Source: Eurosta solidaginis (lineage: Eukaryota; Arthropoda; Insecta; Diptera; Tephritidae). From it: 64,000 nt of DNA. The stretch spans positions 373,193,601 through 373,257,600 of the forward strand of contig NC_090319.1 of the NCBI RefSeq assembly GCF_040869045.1. The letters are read 5' to 3'. Positions 46,298-57,900 of this stretch are shown one piece after another. The translations under genes and the position numbers were made by a program. The number at the start of each line of letters is the position of its first letter. Within the stretch, counting starts at the first letter, position 1. The notes below the pieces were generated by a model, which was not told the origin of the DNA, did not search any database, and saw nothing but the letters and a program-made list of their open reading frames with translations.

Positions 46298-46352
46298 AAC
46301 AAGTAAGGAAGTCTAAGTTCAGGCGAAACCGAACATTATATACTCAACACGA
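46298..46352 (-). repeat. DINE-1-like terminal fragment
   Basis: AACAAGTAAGGAAGTCTAAG, then gttcaggcgaaaccgaac and attatatactcaac: only the hairpin-bearing end of an element. Confidence 0.65.
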
Positions 46353-46866
46353 GCTCTCACATATATATATATAAACATATATATATTGATATACGTAGGG
46401 GACACATTCTATAGAGAAATGTCAAGAGCATAAAATGATATGAAAGATAAAATATACCACTTATATATATGCAAAAGTCATATTCCATAAGCAGTTATAA
46501 AACAGTTACTGTCATAGAAAGAATGATCTTGCGAAATCTCGTTAAAATTTTACGCTTTTTATTCGGCTTTGGTATTTTAAATTTTGTGTGCGTACCAGAA
46601 CCATTTGCAATATTTTGTTTTAATTTTCGTTCTTTGCGCTTTGCAAAATTGCAAAGTGATACTGACACAGTTTAGATTTACGGCTTGCAAAACTTTTAAT
46701 TTTCTTCTGTTAAATATTTTAAAAAAATTTACATAACTTTTTTTAATTTTAAAATTTTTGTACTGTGCTACTCAATGTCACTACCGAGGTGAAATATCAG
46801 CGTGATTCGGCTTTATACCGCAAGAGTGTTGAAATTTGTGTTACCATTTGACTTTGAAAAAGCAAA

Positions 46867-47743
46867 AAAAAGTAAGGAAATCTAAGTTCGTGTTAAACCG
46901 AACATTACATAACCAGCTGTACACTTGAAATGTTGTTGTTGTTTGTTTTGTGTGCTTAATAGTGTTACAAGGCTGCGCAATAATACATATATATATGGTT
47001 CTATTCTGAACTAATTTTTCTTCGAGTTATGGCTCCCGAAATATAGAAATTTGTTTAGTCATAAAAGGGCGGTGCCACACCCATTTTTTTAATTTTTTCC
47101 AAAGATATAACTTATCTTATTCGTCCACGACCATTTTAAAAATCGTTTATATAAAAGTGGGCGTGGTCCTTAAGCCATTTCGTTATTTTATTTTTTTTTA
47201 AAGCATTCTTTATAGCAAAGGCAAACTCTCTGCCGAATTTTGTTACGATAGGTTTAACGATTTTTGATTTATGATTAATAATATTTGTAAAATTGATTTT
47301 ATCTCAATTGAGCGGTGCCACGCCCATTTTAAAATTTTTTTTTCAAATTTTTATCGAGAGTCTCAGTATCAGTCCACAAGTCAAATTTCAACATTCTAGG
47401 TGTATTAATTGTTATATAATAAGGTATCTTGTGTTTTCCAAAATGTTATATACATATATAAAGTGGGCGTGGTTACCATCCCATCATTGCTCATTTTCAA
47501 TACCAATATATTCTGGGTTCATATATCCTCGTGTACCAAATTTGATGAAGATATCTCAATATTTACTCAAGTTATCGTGTTAACGGCAGATGGACGGACG
47601 GACATGGCTCAATCAATTTTTTTTCGATGCTGATGATATTGATATATGGAAGTCTATATCTATCTCGATTCCTTTATACCTGTACAACTAACCGTTATCC
47701 AATCAAAATTATAATACCCTGTGTACAAGTACAGCTGGGTATA
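46867..47743 (-). mobile_element. DINE-1-like element
   Basis: Left end aaaagtaaggaaatctaagt with a decayed hairpin, right end gctGGGTATA. It includes gggcggtgccacacccattt, aaagtgggcgtggttaccat and gatggacggacggacatggc. Internally deleted relative to the copy at 37411. Confidence 0.75.
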
Positions 47744-48490
47744 AATTTTTTTTTAAGTGTGGTCGCTAACAGATGTTGTTAATTTACCTAAGTGTATGTA
47801 AAATCAAGAACCTTCGTGCCAAATTTACAAGGGATTTTTATCTAAAGACTTTCAAAGTTTCTTCTTCTCAAAGTGTGGCGCGGTGCCTTTGTTTAAAATT
47901 ACAATTTTTCGTCATAAAGTCAGGCTTTCATTACTTTATCTATCTTCGGTAATTTTAAGAATTTTCTATATCGAAATTTCTAGTTTTAAGAAACGTGGTA
48001 TGCCAACATTTGCTACTATTGAGGCGCAGATGATTATTAAGAACCCATACATTAATAGCATCCATGTCTTTCTGCAAGAGCAATTCATCTAATCAGAGGT
48101 GATACCCCTAAACAATTTAAGATCATCAGCAAAATGTAAATAATTTTTGTGCTTCAAATATAAGCCGACGTCATTAATAAAAGTAAGAAATAAGACCTTG
48201 TGGCAAACCAGAGGTTGCCAAAACCTCACAGGACCTCATATTATTTACTTCATCAAATAAGATTCTGTTTGTCAAGTATGACCTTAACCATGGCCGAAAG
48301 GTTGAATGGAAACCTATGTATATATTGAAGTTTCCGGGGAAGTATCTTGTGGGAAACATCTAAGAGAAATTTGTATATAAGTACGAAGGCGGAACAAAGA
48401 ATTATCGAAAAACTCTGAGTCAAAGAAATCAGTGTTGAGCCAGGTCTCAGCTATGACACATAAATCATTTTCACAGCGTGAAGTAACTAA

Positions 48491-49423
48491 CTTACTTAAT
48501 TGGCCGTCCAACAATGCGCGCCAGTCGCTCCTTCTCTCTGCCAACTGGCGCCAATTGGTCACACCAAGGGAGTTGAAATCGTTTTCTGCCTGGTCCTTCC
48601 AGCGGAGTGGGGGCCGCCCTCTACCTATTCTTCCATAGGCGGGTTCCGATCAGAGGTCTGCTTTGAGTACTAATAAAATTAGTGCACTTAGTCATGAGCC
48701 AAAAAATTGTGTCTAAATGTGTACTTAGTCAAGTACAGACAAATACTAATGGGTGACTAGCACATAAAATAGAAAATACATTCGAGTGCCCCGCACACAT
48801 ATGTCCCATACATATATGACATTGTTGAGTATAAACTGAAATCATAGTTGCTTTAACTCAGTAGCATGTTGGTTTCGTGTATAATACACTGTATACTTCG
48901 TTTATTATCGGTTATTCTTTAGCGCTGTATTCAGTTTAGTTTCGTGTACATCGTTGTGTTGCTAGCGTCAGAAGACTGATATGATTATATTCATTTTATT
49001 GTACTGTTAGTCATACTGATTCAAATTATTGTTTTCGTATAACACAGTTGACTTTCTTGCTCAATAAGACAATTGAGTACTGAACTGCTTCGTAGCTTAT
49101 GAGCGGTTATTCATTATACGAAGCATGACTATGTAAATGTGTTTTAGTGGATATAAGTGCTTGATATTCTTTGTTTGTGTACACACTAATACTAATTTTT
49201 TGGTTATTCCACTAATAACCTGAATAATAACATGAATAATTGCAGCTCACTGGTTCCGATAGAAAAACTCTACCGGCCTGAGCGGCATCTTTCATTCGCA
49301 TAACATGGCCTAGCCAGCGCAGCCGATGCGTTTTAATTCGCTGGACTATGTTGCTGTCTGCATTAAGCTCGTACAGCTCATCGTTAAATCTTCTTCGGTA
49401 CTTGCCATCGCCAATGCGTACAG
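48491..49423 (-). pseudogene. RTE 3' fragment with 15-bp TSD, itself split by a hAT MITE
   Basis: Flanked by GCGTGAAGTAACTAA at 48476-48490 and 49424-49438. The two halves (49423-49253 and 48650-48491) carry the end of the RTE C-terminal region, including NIVQRIKTHRLRWLGHVMRM-like sequence on the right and NWRQLAERRSDWRALLDGQ on the left, ending in a short TAAG tail. Only 331 bp of RTE are present, so it was 5'-truncated on insertion. Confidence 0.85.
48651..49252. mobile_element. hAT-type MITE with exact 8-bp TSD
   Basis: 602 bp between GTTCCGAT at 48643-48650 and GTTCCGAT at 49253-49260. The duplication fits the hAT consensus nTnnnnAn. The ends CAGAGGTCTGC and GCAGCTCACTG are imperfect inverted repeats (8 of 11). 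Subterminal phrases (actaat, agtact) repeat on both sides. No coding sequence. Confidence 0.85.
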
Positions 49424-49500
49424 GCGTGAAGTAACTAAGAAAATGTATTAAGCTTTACTTTTCCTAACCGAAATATTCAGGTTTTTAATATTTATACATA

Positions 49501-51877
49501 TTATTAAAAATTCAATATTCTAAATTATTTACTAAGGGTTCAGCGTTTGGTCTTTGCTCTTTTCAAAGAATTAAAACGGCTTAACTTCAACTTAGGTTGG
49601 CCATATGGAGTAATTTATTATAAATTGACGTTGAGACCCCAAGTTTGAAATTACATCTTACTATGGAGCTACATAGAAACTATGTTTTTCTTTACTAGCT
49701 TTCAACAATGAATATAGGATGGTGAGATTTTCTATACCCGTTAGTATGAGTAAAAGCTGGGTATAAAAAGCAACATTGAGTTCATATGAGAAAACGTCCT
49801 AAAATAAGTAAATGCATTAGCACAAATTTTTGATTTAAGTTTCGCTGATTTTTTTTAAATACATTTTCCTGCAATAACTTCCAATGAAAAAGCAATAAAA
49901 TTTTAGGAAAATATGTATGTAAATATACTCATTAAAGCACATAAAATCATAATTCATACAAATGTCTTTATAATCGTTGAAGTTTCACAGACCGCCAAGT
50001 GCAAACACTTAAATATTAGAGAAAAAATCAACAGAAAACAGATTTTTAAGCGCAAACTACACTTCACAAAATGACTAAATAAATTAAATTAATTGAACGC
50101 AAGAAAAGCAGGTCATTACTGCTTAATGACTCACAGACATCACCGCTGCTACATGCGAATGAAACAAATTGGATGTGTATTAGTGTGAAAAGTGCACGAA
50201 AAATCGAAAATTGCAGTTTCTAAGCGTGCATTAATTGTGGACAGCACAAGTGAGCAACATAAAATTTTAGCAGCTAACCCAAATATGGAATGAGACTAAT
50301 CATTCGGTTACTCCTTTCGATAATACCAGCTTGTAAATCGTTAAAAAAAAATGTTTCGATGTTTTGTTGCGACTCAACCTGCCTTGGCTCCAAATCGGCC
50401 GACTGCAGGTAATATTGCTATGAATGAACGTGCGTTTCAGGAACTATTCTCTCTTAACGCACTCTCTAAGTTCAAATTTAAGGCGAATGAAGGAGAAATT
50501 TAACACAAAAATATTCGAAATGCTTCGTCAGCTCTCTTCATATTAGCAGCTTAACACGCTAGATCAGTTACTTGACTTTGCAATAAAGAAGAAATATCTC
50601 GGCAATAAAAAAAAAACGAATTTTACCTCTTCCGCTGTACCATTAAACGGTTACTGACGTACAAATATGAAATCTGCAGAGTCATGCGGAAAAAGTGTAT
50701 TTTACTTGTTTGCATTACTTTGCTGCTTCTTTTGTGGCATTGTGCTATTGATAGTGTCGTTCCCATACCACCTTGTACTCGATACGTGTACTCATTTAAA
50801 AGGATCGCGGAAAGTAACCAATTTAAAAAAAGTTTTGAGGAAAAGTACTCGCATCGTACACATTAAAAATATTGTGCTTATATCCGTTATTTCGGCATTT
50901 AAGCAACTCACTCAAACTAAAAAATCGCCTCGTAACCATGGAAACCTCCCAAATTTAACGTATTATTACAAATTTTCATGAGTTGCCCTATTATCTAAAC
51001 ATTGGATTATGGTAAAAAAGTTCGGTAAAGTCTTTTGAAAATTTATGTGTGTTCGTTCATTTACTCATAACATTGGGACGGTCAAAATAAGTTAGGTTTC
51101 GGATTGTTAAGCTCTATAGGTTTCTCGGAATAAACCACAAAAAAAGTAGTCCCAGTTTTAGAGCGCCAAATAACTACAACGCAGTACTCTCAAAATCTAT
51201 CGTTTTAAAGTAGACGTTTTTCAAGAGACAACAGACTAGAGTACGAAGTCAACGAACTTATTGGAAGTTACGTAAACGTAGTAAGTCTACTTTCGACCAG
51301 ATATGCCAGACCCTGAGGAAGACTTAAGGTAAAATAATATACACGTAACATCGTTTTTTTTTACTTCAAAGCAACTTTAGATAGCTCGATAATGAGACGC
51401 TTTGCCTGCATTTAAGTTCTCTTCAAAGCTATTAAAACTTTTCCGACGACTTTGAGCAACACCGCGAGTTCTATAAGGACATTTCCGAGTCACTTGAAAT
51501 CAAACGATGCTTGAGAAAAGGCGACTTCTATCTGCGATCTTTTTTAGCCAATGCTGTAGTAATCAAACGGGCCATAAGTTCTGTCTTCTCTGGATTAGAT
51601 AAAGAAGCAAAATAGTGGGTCTTTAAGTGAATGCGAACAAGAAGAAATAATCGGCGCGTTGGAGTCTTAAATCACTTACCTACCGACTGATAGGAACCCA
51701 ACAAAGTTAATGACGGGCTTCGTGAACATAAGGCGACGTCAAGCAGTTGCATAAAGACGACGCAAAGTCGTCTTTGCGGTTAAGCGTCAGTTGATGATGA
51801 TGATTTTTTCACTTGAACTAAAAATGTTCAAATATGAAATGAGTGGAATGAATAACTCCACTGGTTTACAGCGAGAA
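49501..51877. other. no confirmed gene
   Basis: AT-rich. The plus-strand frame at 50684-50866 begins MRKKCILLVCITLLLLLWHC, a signal-peptide-like start, but the remaining 40 residues show no motif and there is no evident promoter or splice support, so it is only noted. A decayed DINE-like end (agctgggtataaa) is visible near 49755. Confidence 0.35.
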
Positions 51878-52372
51878 TGCACCAGAGACGCCATTAAGAA
51901 ATTCCTCTTTAAAATCACCACCTGATTCCGAAAATCAAGGTTATTTTTAATTCTATGGTAACGTTTTTGAAATATTTACGAATAACGGTTTTTTCAAACA
52001 AAAAAATAAAAAATTCGGTTAACTTAATCATATATATCTCAAGAAAAAATTGACGAATCCCAAAACGGCTTGAAGTCTTTAAAAGGCAATGAAACTTGCT
52101 ACAAACTGTGCATACAACACTTTTTGCAGATTCAAAGATAACGAACAATCATGACGGATTTTTTTAATTTTTTTTTGTAAAAATATAAAAAAGATTGTAT
52201 TTAGCGAGGAAGGATCTCGAAAACTTTTTGTTTTTTGCAGATTTTTGTTTCTCTCTAAGCTCTGTTTTATTACAAAAGAAATAAGTTTTCATTCAACAAA
52301 ATCGATGAACTAATACAAAAGTTATAAGAATTCAAATAAATATATCCATATAGTAAAACTTAAGTACCCTAC
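51878..52372 (+). repeat. left 495-bp terminal inverted repeat
   Basis: Pairs with 54702-55196; the inner end is ttaagtaccctac, mirrored by gtggggtacttaa at 54702. Confidence 0.85.
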
Positions 52373-52409
52373 AAATAATAGCATATGTACATATGATTCT
52401 GTCTTAACT

Positions 52410-54399
52410 CTATGATTTTATTTTATAATTGAGAAAGTTATCTGTCTTGTTTTGACGCTTATTAAGATTAGGATCGTTTTGTCTTATGAGAAACCAACAG
52501 TAGTCACCCATCATAGCGACATCCCAGAATCCTTGATACCGATTTTCAATCATTTTCATCTGCTGGTGAAACCTTTCGCCATGCTCGTCACTTTCGTCGC
52601 CAAGATTTTGCGCGAAAAAATGTAAGTGGGAGTATAGAAAATGAATTTTTAAAGACACATTTACTCCTGAAAGAAAATAAAAAAGTATATTAGATAAATA
52701 CATAAGTGACACATTAGTATATAACTTTCTAAGGCTGGATTTATCTTTCAATTCAGAACAAATTTATGTTTACATTTTTCTCCTTCTTGTTTGTTCGGAA
52801 CTGGACGATGCATTCAGGTTTAGGACTATATATCCTCATGTAAATTTAAAAATTTTCATACAAATTGTTTGTTTATCAGGCAGATAGGCTTTAAAGTTAA
52901 CTGAGAAAACGGTCTTAAATATGTTTCTTTATTTACCCATTTCCGCATAGTTTTTGATTAAGTTGTTCACTATCATCTCGTAGTTAGGACTTTTGTGTTT
53001 GCCTAAAAAAGAGGTAACGACCTTTTCAAAAGACTCCCACGCTGCTGCCTCCACTGGTGACAAAAGTTCTTTGAAATGGTTATTGGTCATCATTTATTTG
53101 CGGTCCCACAAAAATCTCTTCCTATATTTTTGCTTCTGAAATATCTGGAAAGATTTTCTTCAAATGGGGAAAAGCTTCGCCTTCTTTGTCCAAAGCCTTG
53201 AACAAGTTTTTGATAAGGCCGAGCTTGATGTGGAGCGGAGGTAGAATTATTTTTTCCTTCTTTATAAGTGGGGAGTATTTTATGTTATCCACCCCAACTT
53301 GAAACTCGATTCGTTCTGGCCAATCCTTTATGATTTAGTGGTCTTGACGAGCTCGGCTATGCCATTTGCATAGAAAGCAACAGTATTTTGTGCATCCACT
53401 TTTTAGACCACATAACATTCCAACGACTTTAAGATCGGCACATATTTTCCAATCATATTCTTCGTTTTTGGATAATTTGAGCAATTTTTGCATTATCTCA
53501 TACGTTTCCTTCATATTTACTGCATGCGCGATCGGGATAGATGGCTTTTGGCTGCCAATATGCAATAATACGGCCTTTAAACTTAATTTATTGCCGTCTA
53601 TGAACAGTCGCCACTCTTTTGAATCATATTGTTCACCAAACTGTTTGAATAGAGCAGCAATGTCTTTACAGTAACAAACACTGTTCGTGACGAGTTCTAT
53701 AATATGTTACCTTAACATCGGATGAAACAAATTTAAATTGTGGTATATGAGAGGCGTGTAGTTCGGCCTTTTCCTTTGACAATTCCAAATCCCTTATCCA
53801 ATCATTGAGTTGTGCTTGTGACAAAAAGTTTCTTTCGTTTTTCGTTTGAAATCCAATACAACATGATGCCATGTAATCAGATACTGCTGTTGGCAATGAA
53901 ACTGGAGTAGAAACTAAAGTTAAATTTGATTCTGGCAATGTAGCTTCCGTCGAATTTAGTTCTGGTAATGACACTGTAGATACGCACGCATAGGTTACTT
54001 TTCTTGATTTTCCAACCCCAAGTACTTTTGTAGTACATTTATAGCAGTCCATTGAATGGCAAGTTGGTTCGCTCCACTTCATTGGTGTAATAAATTTCAT
54101 ATGTCGCCTAAATAGATAGTTTCAGAAATTAGTCAGCTATGCATTAAAAGGGAGCAAATATCTAATTTTAACAACGCAACTTTTTGTTCCGGTTTCCGAA
54201 AAAATCAATTCGACTCGATATGTGCACATAGTATTCGGTGTCCATGGTTTTCAGGCTCAATTCCAAAATACGTATCGTATGTAACTTTCAGAGGATTTGA
54301 AAACACATGTCTCATCCTTTTAACGATAAATTGACCGCAGATGAAACTGAACATATCTGGATCATTTGTGCCCTCAAAATATCGCGCCCTTTTATTCAT
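52410..54399 (-). pseudogene. transposon-borne protein of an unannotated invertebrate family (candidate transposase)
   Basis: Pieces in order on the minus strand: NDPDMFSFICGQFIVKRMR ... VTYDTYFGIEPENHGHRILC (54399-54205); MKFITPMKWSEPTCHSMDCY KC (from 54107 after acceptor tatttag); LNDWIRDLELSKEKAELHAS (about 53800); KEWRLFIDGNKLSLKAVLLH (about 53610-53560); then ICADLKVVGMLCGLKSGCTK, YCCFLCKWHSRAR (to 53340). These are followed by WPERIEFQVGVDNIKY, ILPPLHIKLGLIKNLFKALD (about 53240) and, after a spliced intron (52936-52667, donor ATGG|GTAAAT, acceptor TTTCAG|GAG), HFLYSHLHFFAQNLG, DEHGERFHQ and MMGDYCWFL. Defects: a frameshift near 53680, stops near 53332 and 53120, a frameshift near 53090. 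I recognise the series from multicopy 'uncharacterized' invertebrate proteins. Acidic residues in FID, DLK and DEHGE could form a DDE/D-type site; this is inference. Confidence 0.75.
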
Positions 54400-54701
54400 A
54401 TTATATTTTTAAGTAAATTACGGGTTATAAACCGAACAGCATCCGGCGAGCGTTACAGATATTATGAAGGAGCAAGGCGCATGTATTATTATTTATACTT
54501 AGATCAAGTAAAAATTTAAGCCTACATAGACAAAAAGATTCCCTAGTTCTACAAAGAAAACACTACCTGCCTTAAAAATATGCTCTTGCTTGAAATGTAC
54601 CTGGGTTTGAGGAAAGACACTAACAGTTTTTTGTATCTAATAACCCTTCGAAAATCTACCTGCTAACTAACTGATATACGAATACTAACACATATGTACC
54701 A

Positions 54702-55196
54702 GTGGGGTACTTAAGGATTAAATGGATATATTTACTTGAATACTTAAACTTTTGTGTTAGTCCATCGATTTTGTTGAATGAAAGCTTATTTTTTTCGAAT
54801 GAAACAGAGCTTAGAAAGAAAAAAAAATCTGAAAAAAAATAAAAAGTTTTCGAGATCCTTACTCGCAAAGTACAAATTTTTTTATATTTTTACAAAAAAA
54901 TTGAAAAGATCCGTAATGATTGTTCGTTATCTTTAAATCTGCAGGGCCTAGCAAAAAGTGGTGTATGCACAGTTTATATAAAATTGTAATGCCTTTTAAA
55001 AGCTTTAAACCGTTTTGGAATTGCTCAATTCGTTATTGAGATATATATGATTAAGTGGGCCCAATTTTTTTTTGTTTTGAAAAAACGGTTATTCGTAAAT
55101 ATTTCAAAAACGTTACCATATAATTAAAAATAACCTTAATTTTTGGAATCAGGGGGTGATTTTACATAGGAATTTCATAATCGCGTCCCTGGTGCA
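54702..55196 (-). repeat. right 495-bp terminal inverted repeat
   Basis: Mirror of 51878-52372 with scattered substitutions. Confidence 0.85.
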
Positions 55197-55289
55197 GAAA
55201 AAAAATTGGAATTTGTGATCCAGTGTTCTTTTAAGAACACTTTTATTTGGGTGCACGAAATTGCCAAATTTAGCAAATAGCACAATTAA

Positions 55290-55488
55290 ATTTGGCGGGA
55301 ATTGTCAGATGAAAACCTAAAATATCGCAGGCGTTATTCGACTTGAGTAATCGATACCTCGATACTGAGCCCATATACTCGATACCTAACAAGGTCCTTG
55401 TAGTATGTAATCGACTATGAAAAATACTCCGTACTTAAGCAAAGTACTCGAGTATGTACTCATAATTACTTATATTGGAACAACACTA
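55290..55488. repeat. hAT-type terminal fragment
   Basis: Rich in gagtaatcgatacctcgata and actcgagtatgtactcat phrases like those at 30970-31080, and ends CAACACTA at 55481-55488, a hAT-type terminus (TAGTGTTG inverted). The partner end was not found; it may have been lost on insertion of the neighbouring transposon. Confidence 0.5.
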
Positions 55489-55860
55489 GCCATCGGTGAT
55501 TAGTTGGCTGCATCGCGAATGGTTCGTCAAGCATGTGCCAAACACACATCGGAATTTGCTATTTCAATCTTGGGTATTTTATTGCTTATAAAGAACCATT
55601 ATGTCAGACTGGTAGGTTAGGTAAAAAAACCTACTATAAGATACCTGCCATGCCCAACAATCGTGGCAGCCAGCATCAAAAATGGAAATGCTTAAGAAGT
55701 ATATACTGACAGGAGCGTTGCCTCGCATCTGAAACTCTACCCAGTCTTTAATATTTTTCAGCATAAAACAGCTTATAACATCCATTGATTATCGGTTAAA
55801 AATTAGAGAAGTACAACAAAATCTGGAGGAGAAGCCTGGTCTTAAACGTGTTCGAGTTGT

Positions 55861-57265
55861 TATACTCAGCTGAGCAGAGCTCACAGAGCATATTTACTTT
55901 GTTCGCATAGATATAGACTTCTATATATCAAAATGATCTGGGCGAAAAAAGAAATTCATTTAGCATGTCCGTCCGTCCGTAAAACCGATAACTTGAGTAA
56001 ATTTTGAGGTATCTTGATGAAATTTCGTATGTGGGTTCCTGAGCGCTCATCTCAGATCGCTTTTTAAAATGAATGAAAGCGGACTACAACCACGCCCACT
56101 TGTTCGATATCGAAATTTTCAAAAACCAGAAAAAGTGCGATAATTCTTTATCAAAGACGGCTGAAGCGATGAAACTTGGCAGGTGAGTTGAACATATGAC
56201 GCAGAATAGAAAATTAGTAAAATTTTGGACAATGGGCGTGGCGCCGACCACTTTTAAAAGAAGGTAATTTAAAAGTGTTGCAAGCTGTAATTTCGCAGTC
56301 GTTGAAGATATCATGATGAAATTTGGCAGGCACGTTACTCCTATTACTATATGTGTGCCTAATAAAAATTAGCAAAATCGCAGAACGACCACACCCACTT
56401 AAAAAAATTTTTTTTTTAAGTTAAATTTTAACAAAAAATTCAATATCTTTACAGTATATAAATAAATTACGTCAACATTCAACTCCAGTAATGATATGGT
56501 GCAACAAAATACAAAAATAAAAGAAAATTTTAAAATGGGCGTGGCTCTGTGAAAATGGGCGAAATCGGTTGATGCCACGCCCAGTTTTTATACACAGTCG
56601 TCCGTCTCTCCTTCGCATGGCCGTTAACATGATAACTTGAGCAAAAATCGATATATCTTTACTAAACTCAGTTCACGTACTTATCTGAACTCACTTTATC
56701 TTGGTATGAAAAATTAACGAAATCCGACAATGACCACACCCACTTTTTCGATGTCGAAAATTACGAAAAATCAAAAAATTCCATAATTCTATACCAGATA
56801 TGAAAAAAGAGATGAAACGTGGTAATTGGATTGGTTTATTGACGCAAAATATAACTTAAGAAAAAAGTTTGTAAAATGGGTGTGACACCTACCATATTAA
56901 GTAGAGGAAAATGAAAAAGTTCTGCAAGGCGAAATCAAAAGCCCTTGGAATTTTGGCAGGAATACTGCTCGTGGTATTACATATATTAATAAATTAGCGG
57001 TACCCGACAGATGATGTTCTGGGTCACCCTGGTCCATATTTTGTTCGATATCTCGAAAACGCCTTCACATATACAACTAGGGGCCACTCCCTTTTAAAAC
57101 CCCCCTTTTTACCTTTAATTTGATACCCATATCGTACAAACAAATTCTATAGTCACCCCTTGTCCACTTTTATGGCGATATCTCGAAAATTTCATGAGAA
57201 TCGGTTCAGCCGTTTCGGAGGAGTTCAGCCTCTAAAACCGTGACAGAAGAATTTTATATATTAGA
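55861..57265. mobile_element. DINE-1-like element with a Helitron-type opposite end
   Basis: The left end is TATACTCAGCTGAGCAGAGC (hairpin) and the body follows the DINE-1-like order (ccgtccgt at 55970, accacgcccacttgttcgat, tggcgccgaccac). Near 57020-57190 one to two minisatellite monomers appear (gatacccatatcgtacaaac, atggcgatatctcgaaaa). The right end, read on the minus strand, is A|TCTAATATATAAAATTCTTC, a typical Helitron 5' end with A before TC. This copy links the two families in one unit. Confidence 0.7.
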
Positions 57266-57299
57266 TTTGAATTTTGTATATATAGATAAATAGATAGAA

Positions 57300-57900
57300 G
57301 ATGTGGATAGACTGAAGTTAATAAAAAATTTTAACGGCGGAAGGTTACTAAACATCCAAAAGTAATAACAGCCAAACAACTCTGTAGTCAAACTTTAGCT
57401 GTTATAATAACCTAAGTTGGTACGGCAGCCATAATTCTGAAAAATCCCATTTCAAGAAGGTGCCACGCCCCCTTTACCCCAATTCCACATTTTACTGGAG
57501 GTGTTAGGACTTAACCTCATATAGCTCCATACCAATTTTCACTATCCTACCATTACTACATCCAGAGATATGCAGTATGATAAATTCCATTTATATGGGA
57601 GTTGCCACGCCCCCTTATCCCCCACCGCCCATTTTTTTGGCGGTGTTAGGGATTGACATCATATAACTCCTTGCTTAATTTCAATGTTCTAGCATAAATA
57701 CGTTCAGAGTTATGTAGTACCAAATATTTATTTTGCATGGGAGGTGACACGCCCCTTTTCTATATCGATATTATTTTTAGCCTGTGACCATCCTTGGAAG
57801 GTTTCTAGTGGTTTGTGCAAATTTGGTTGTGATCGGTCGATCCGTTTAGGACGCAACTCGATCTATACATACATAATGTGAATTTTATATACATACATAT
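57300..57900. repeat. ~150-bp tandem repeat, about three units
   Basis: Units share gccacgccccctt, ggcggtgttagg, tcatatarctccnt and gttcagagttatg phrases, with starts near 57455, 57600 and 57745. The end reads tgtgatcggtcgatccgttt then aggacgcaactcgatctata, a stock tail of dispersed insect repeats. Element type not determined. Confidence 0.6.

Larger units (their letters stand above)
48020..49500 (-). pseudogene. Jockey-like ORF2 fragment (endonuclease plus RT), split by an RTE insertion
   Basis: Minus strand. From the right: 49439-49500 gives a weak start and continues across the insertion into RCENDLCVIAETWLNTDFF (about 48480-48420), the ETW motif of an APE-type endonuclease. This is then joined directly to RT pieces: WLRSYLTNRILFDEVNNMRS, ATSGLPQG, and LHFADDLKLFRGITSD (about 48150-48100) with the catalytic FADD. 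A large internal part is missing and there are stops and shifts. The RTE copy at 48491-49423 interrupts it and is flanked by its 15-bp target duplication. Confidence 0.7.
51878..55196 (-). mobile_element. 3.3-kb DNA transposon with 495-bp terminal inverted repeats
   Basis: The left arm (51878-52372) and right arm (54702-55196) are imperfect inverted repeats of equal length. Their outer ends are TGCACCAGAGACGC and its mirror GCGTCCCTGGTGCA. Both arms contain taaaatcacc, aaggttatttttaatt, ggtaacgtttttgaaatatt and the aacgaacaatcatgac/gtaatgattgttcgtt pair. A possible 3-bp GAA duplication flanks the ends. The interior is filled by one spliced, now broken gene on the minus strand (52410-54399). 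Arms and gene together define an autonomous-type element gone inactive. Superfamily not assigned. Confidence 0.85.
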
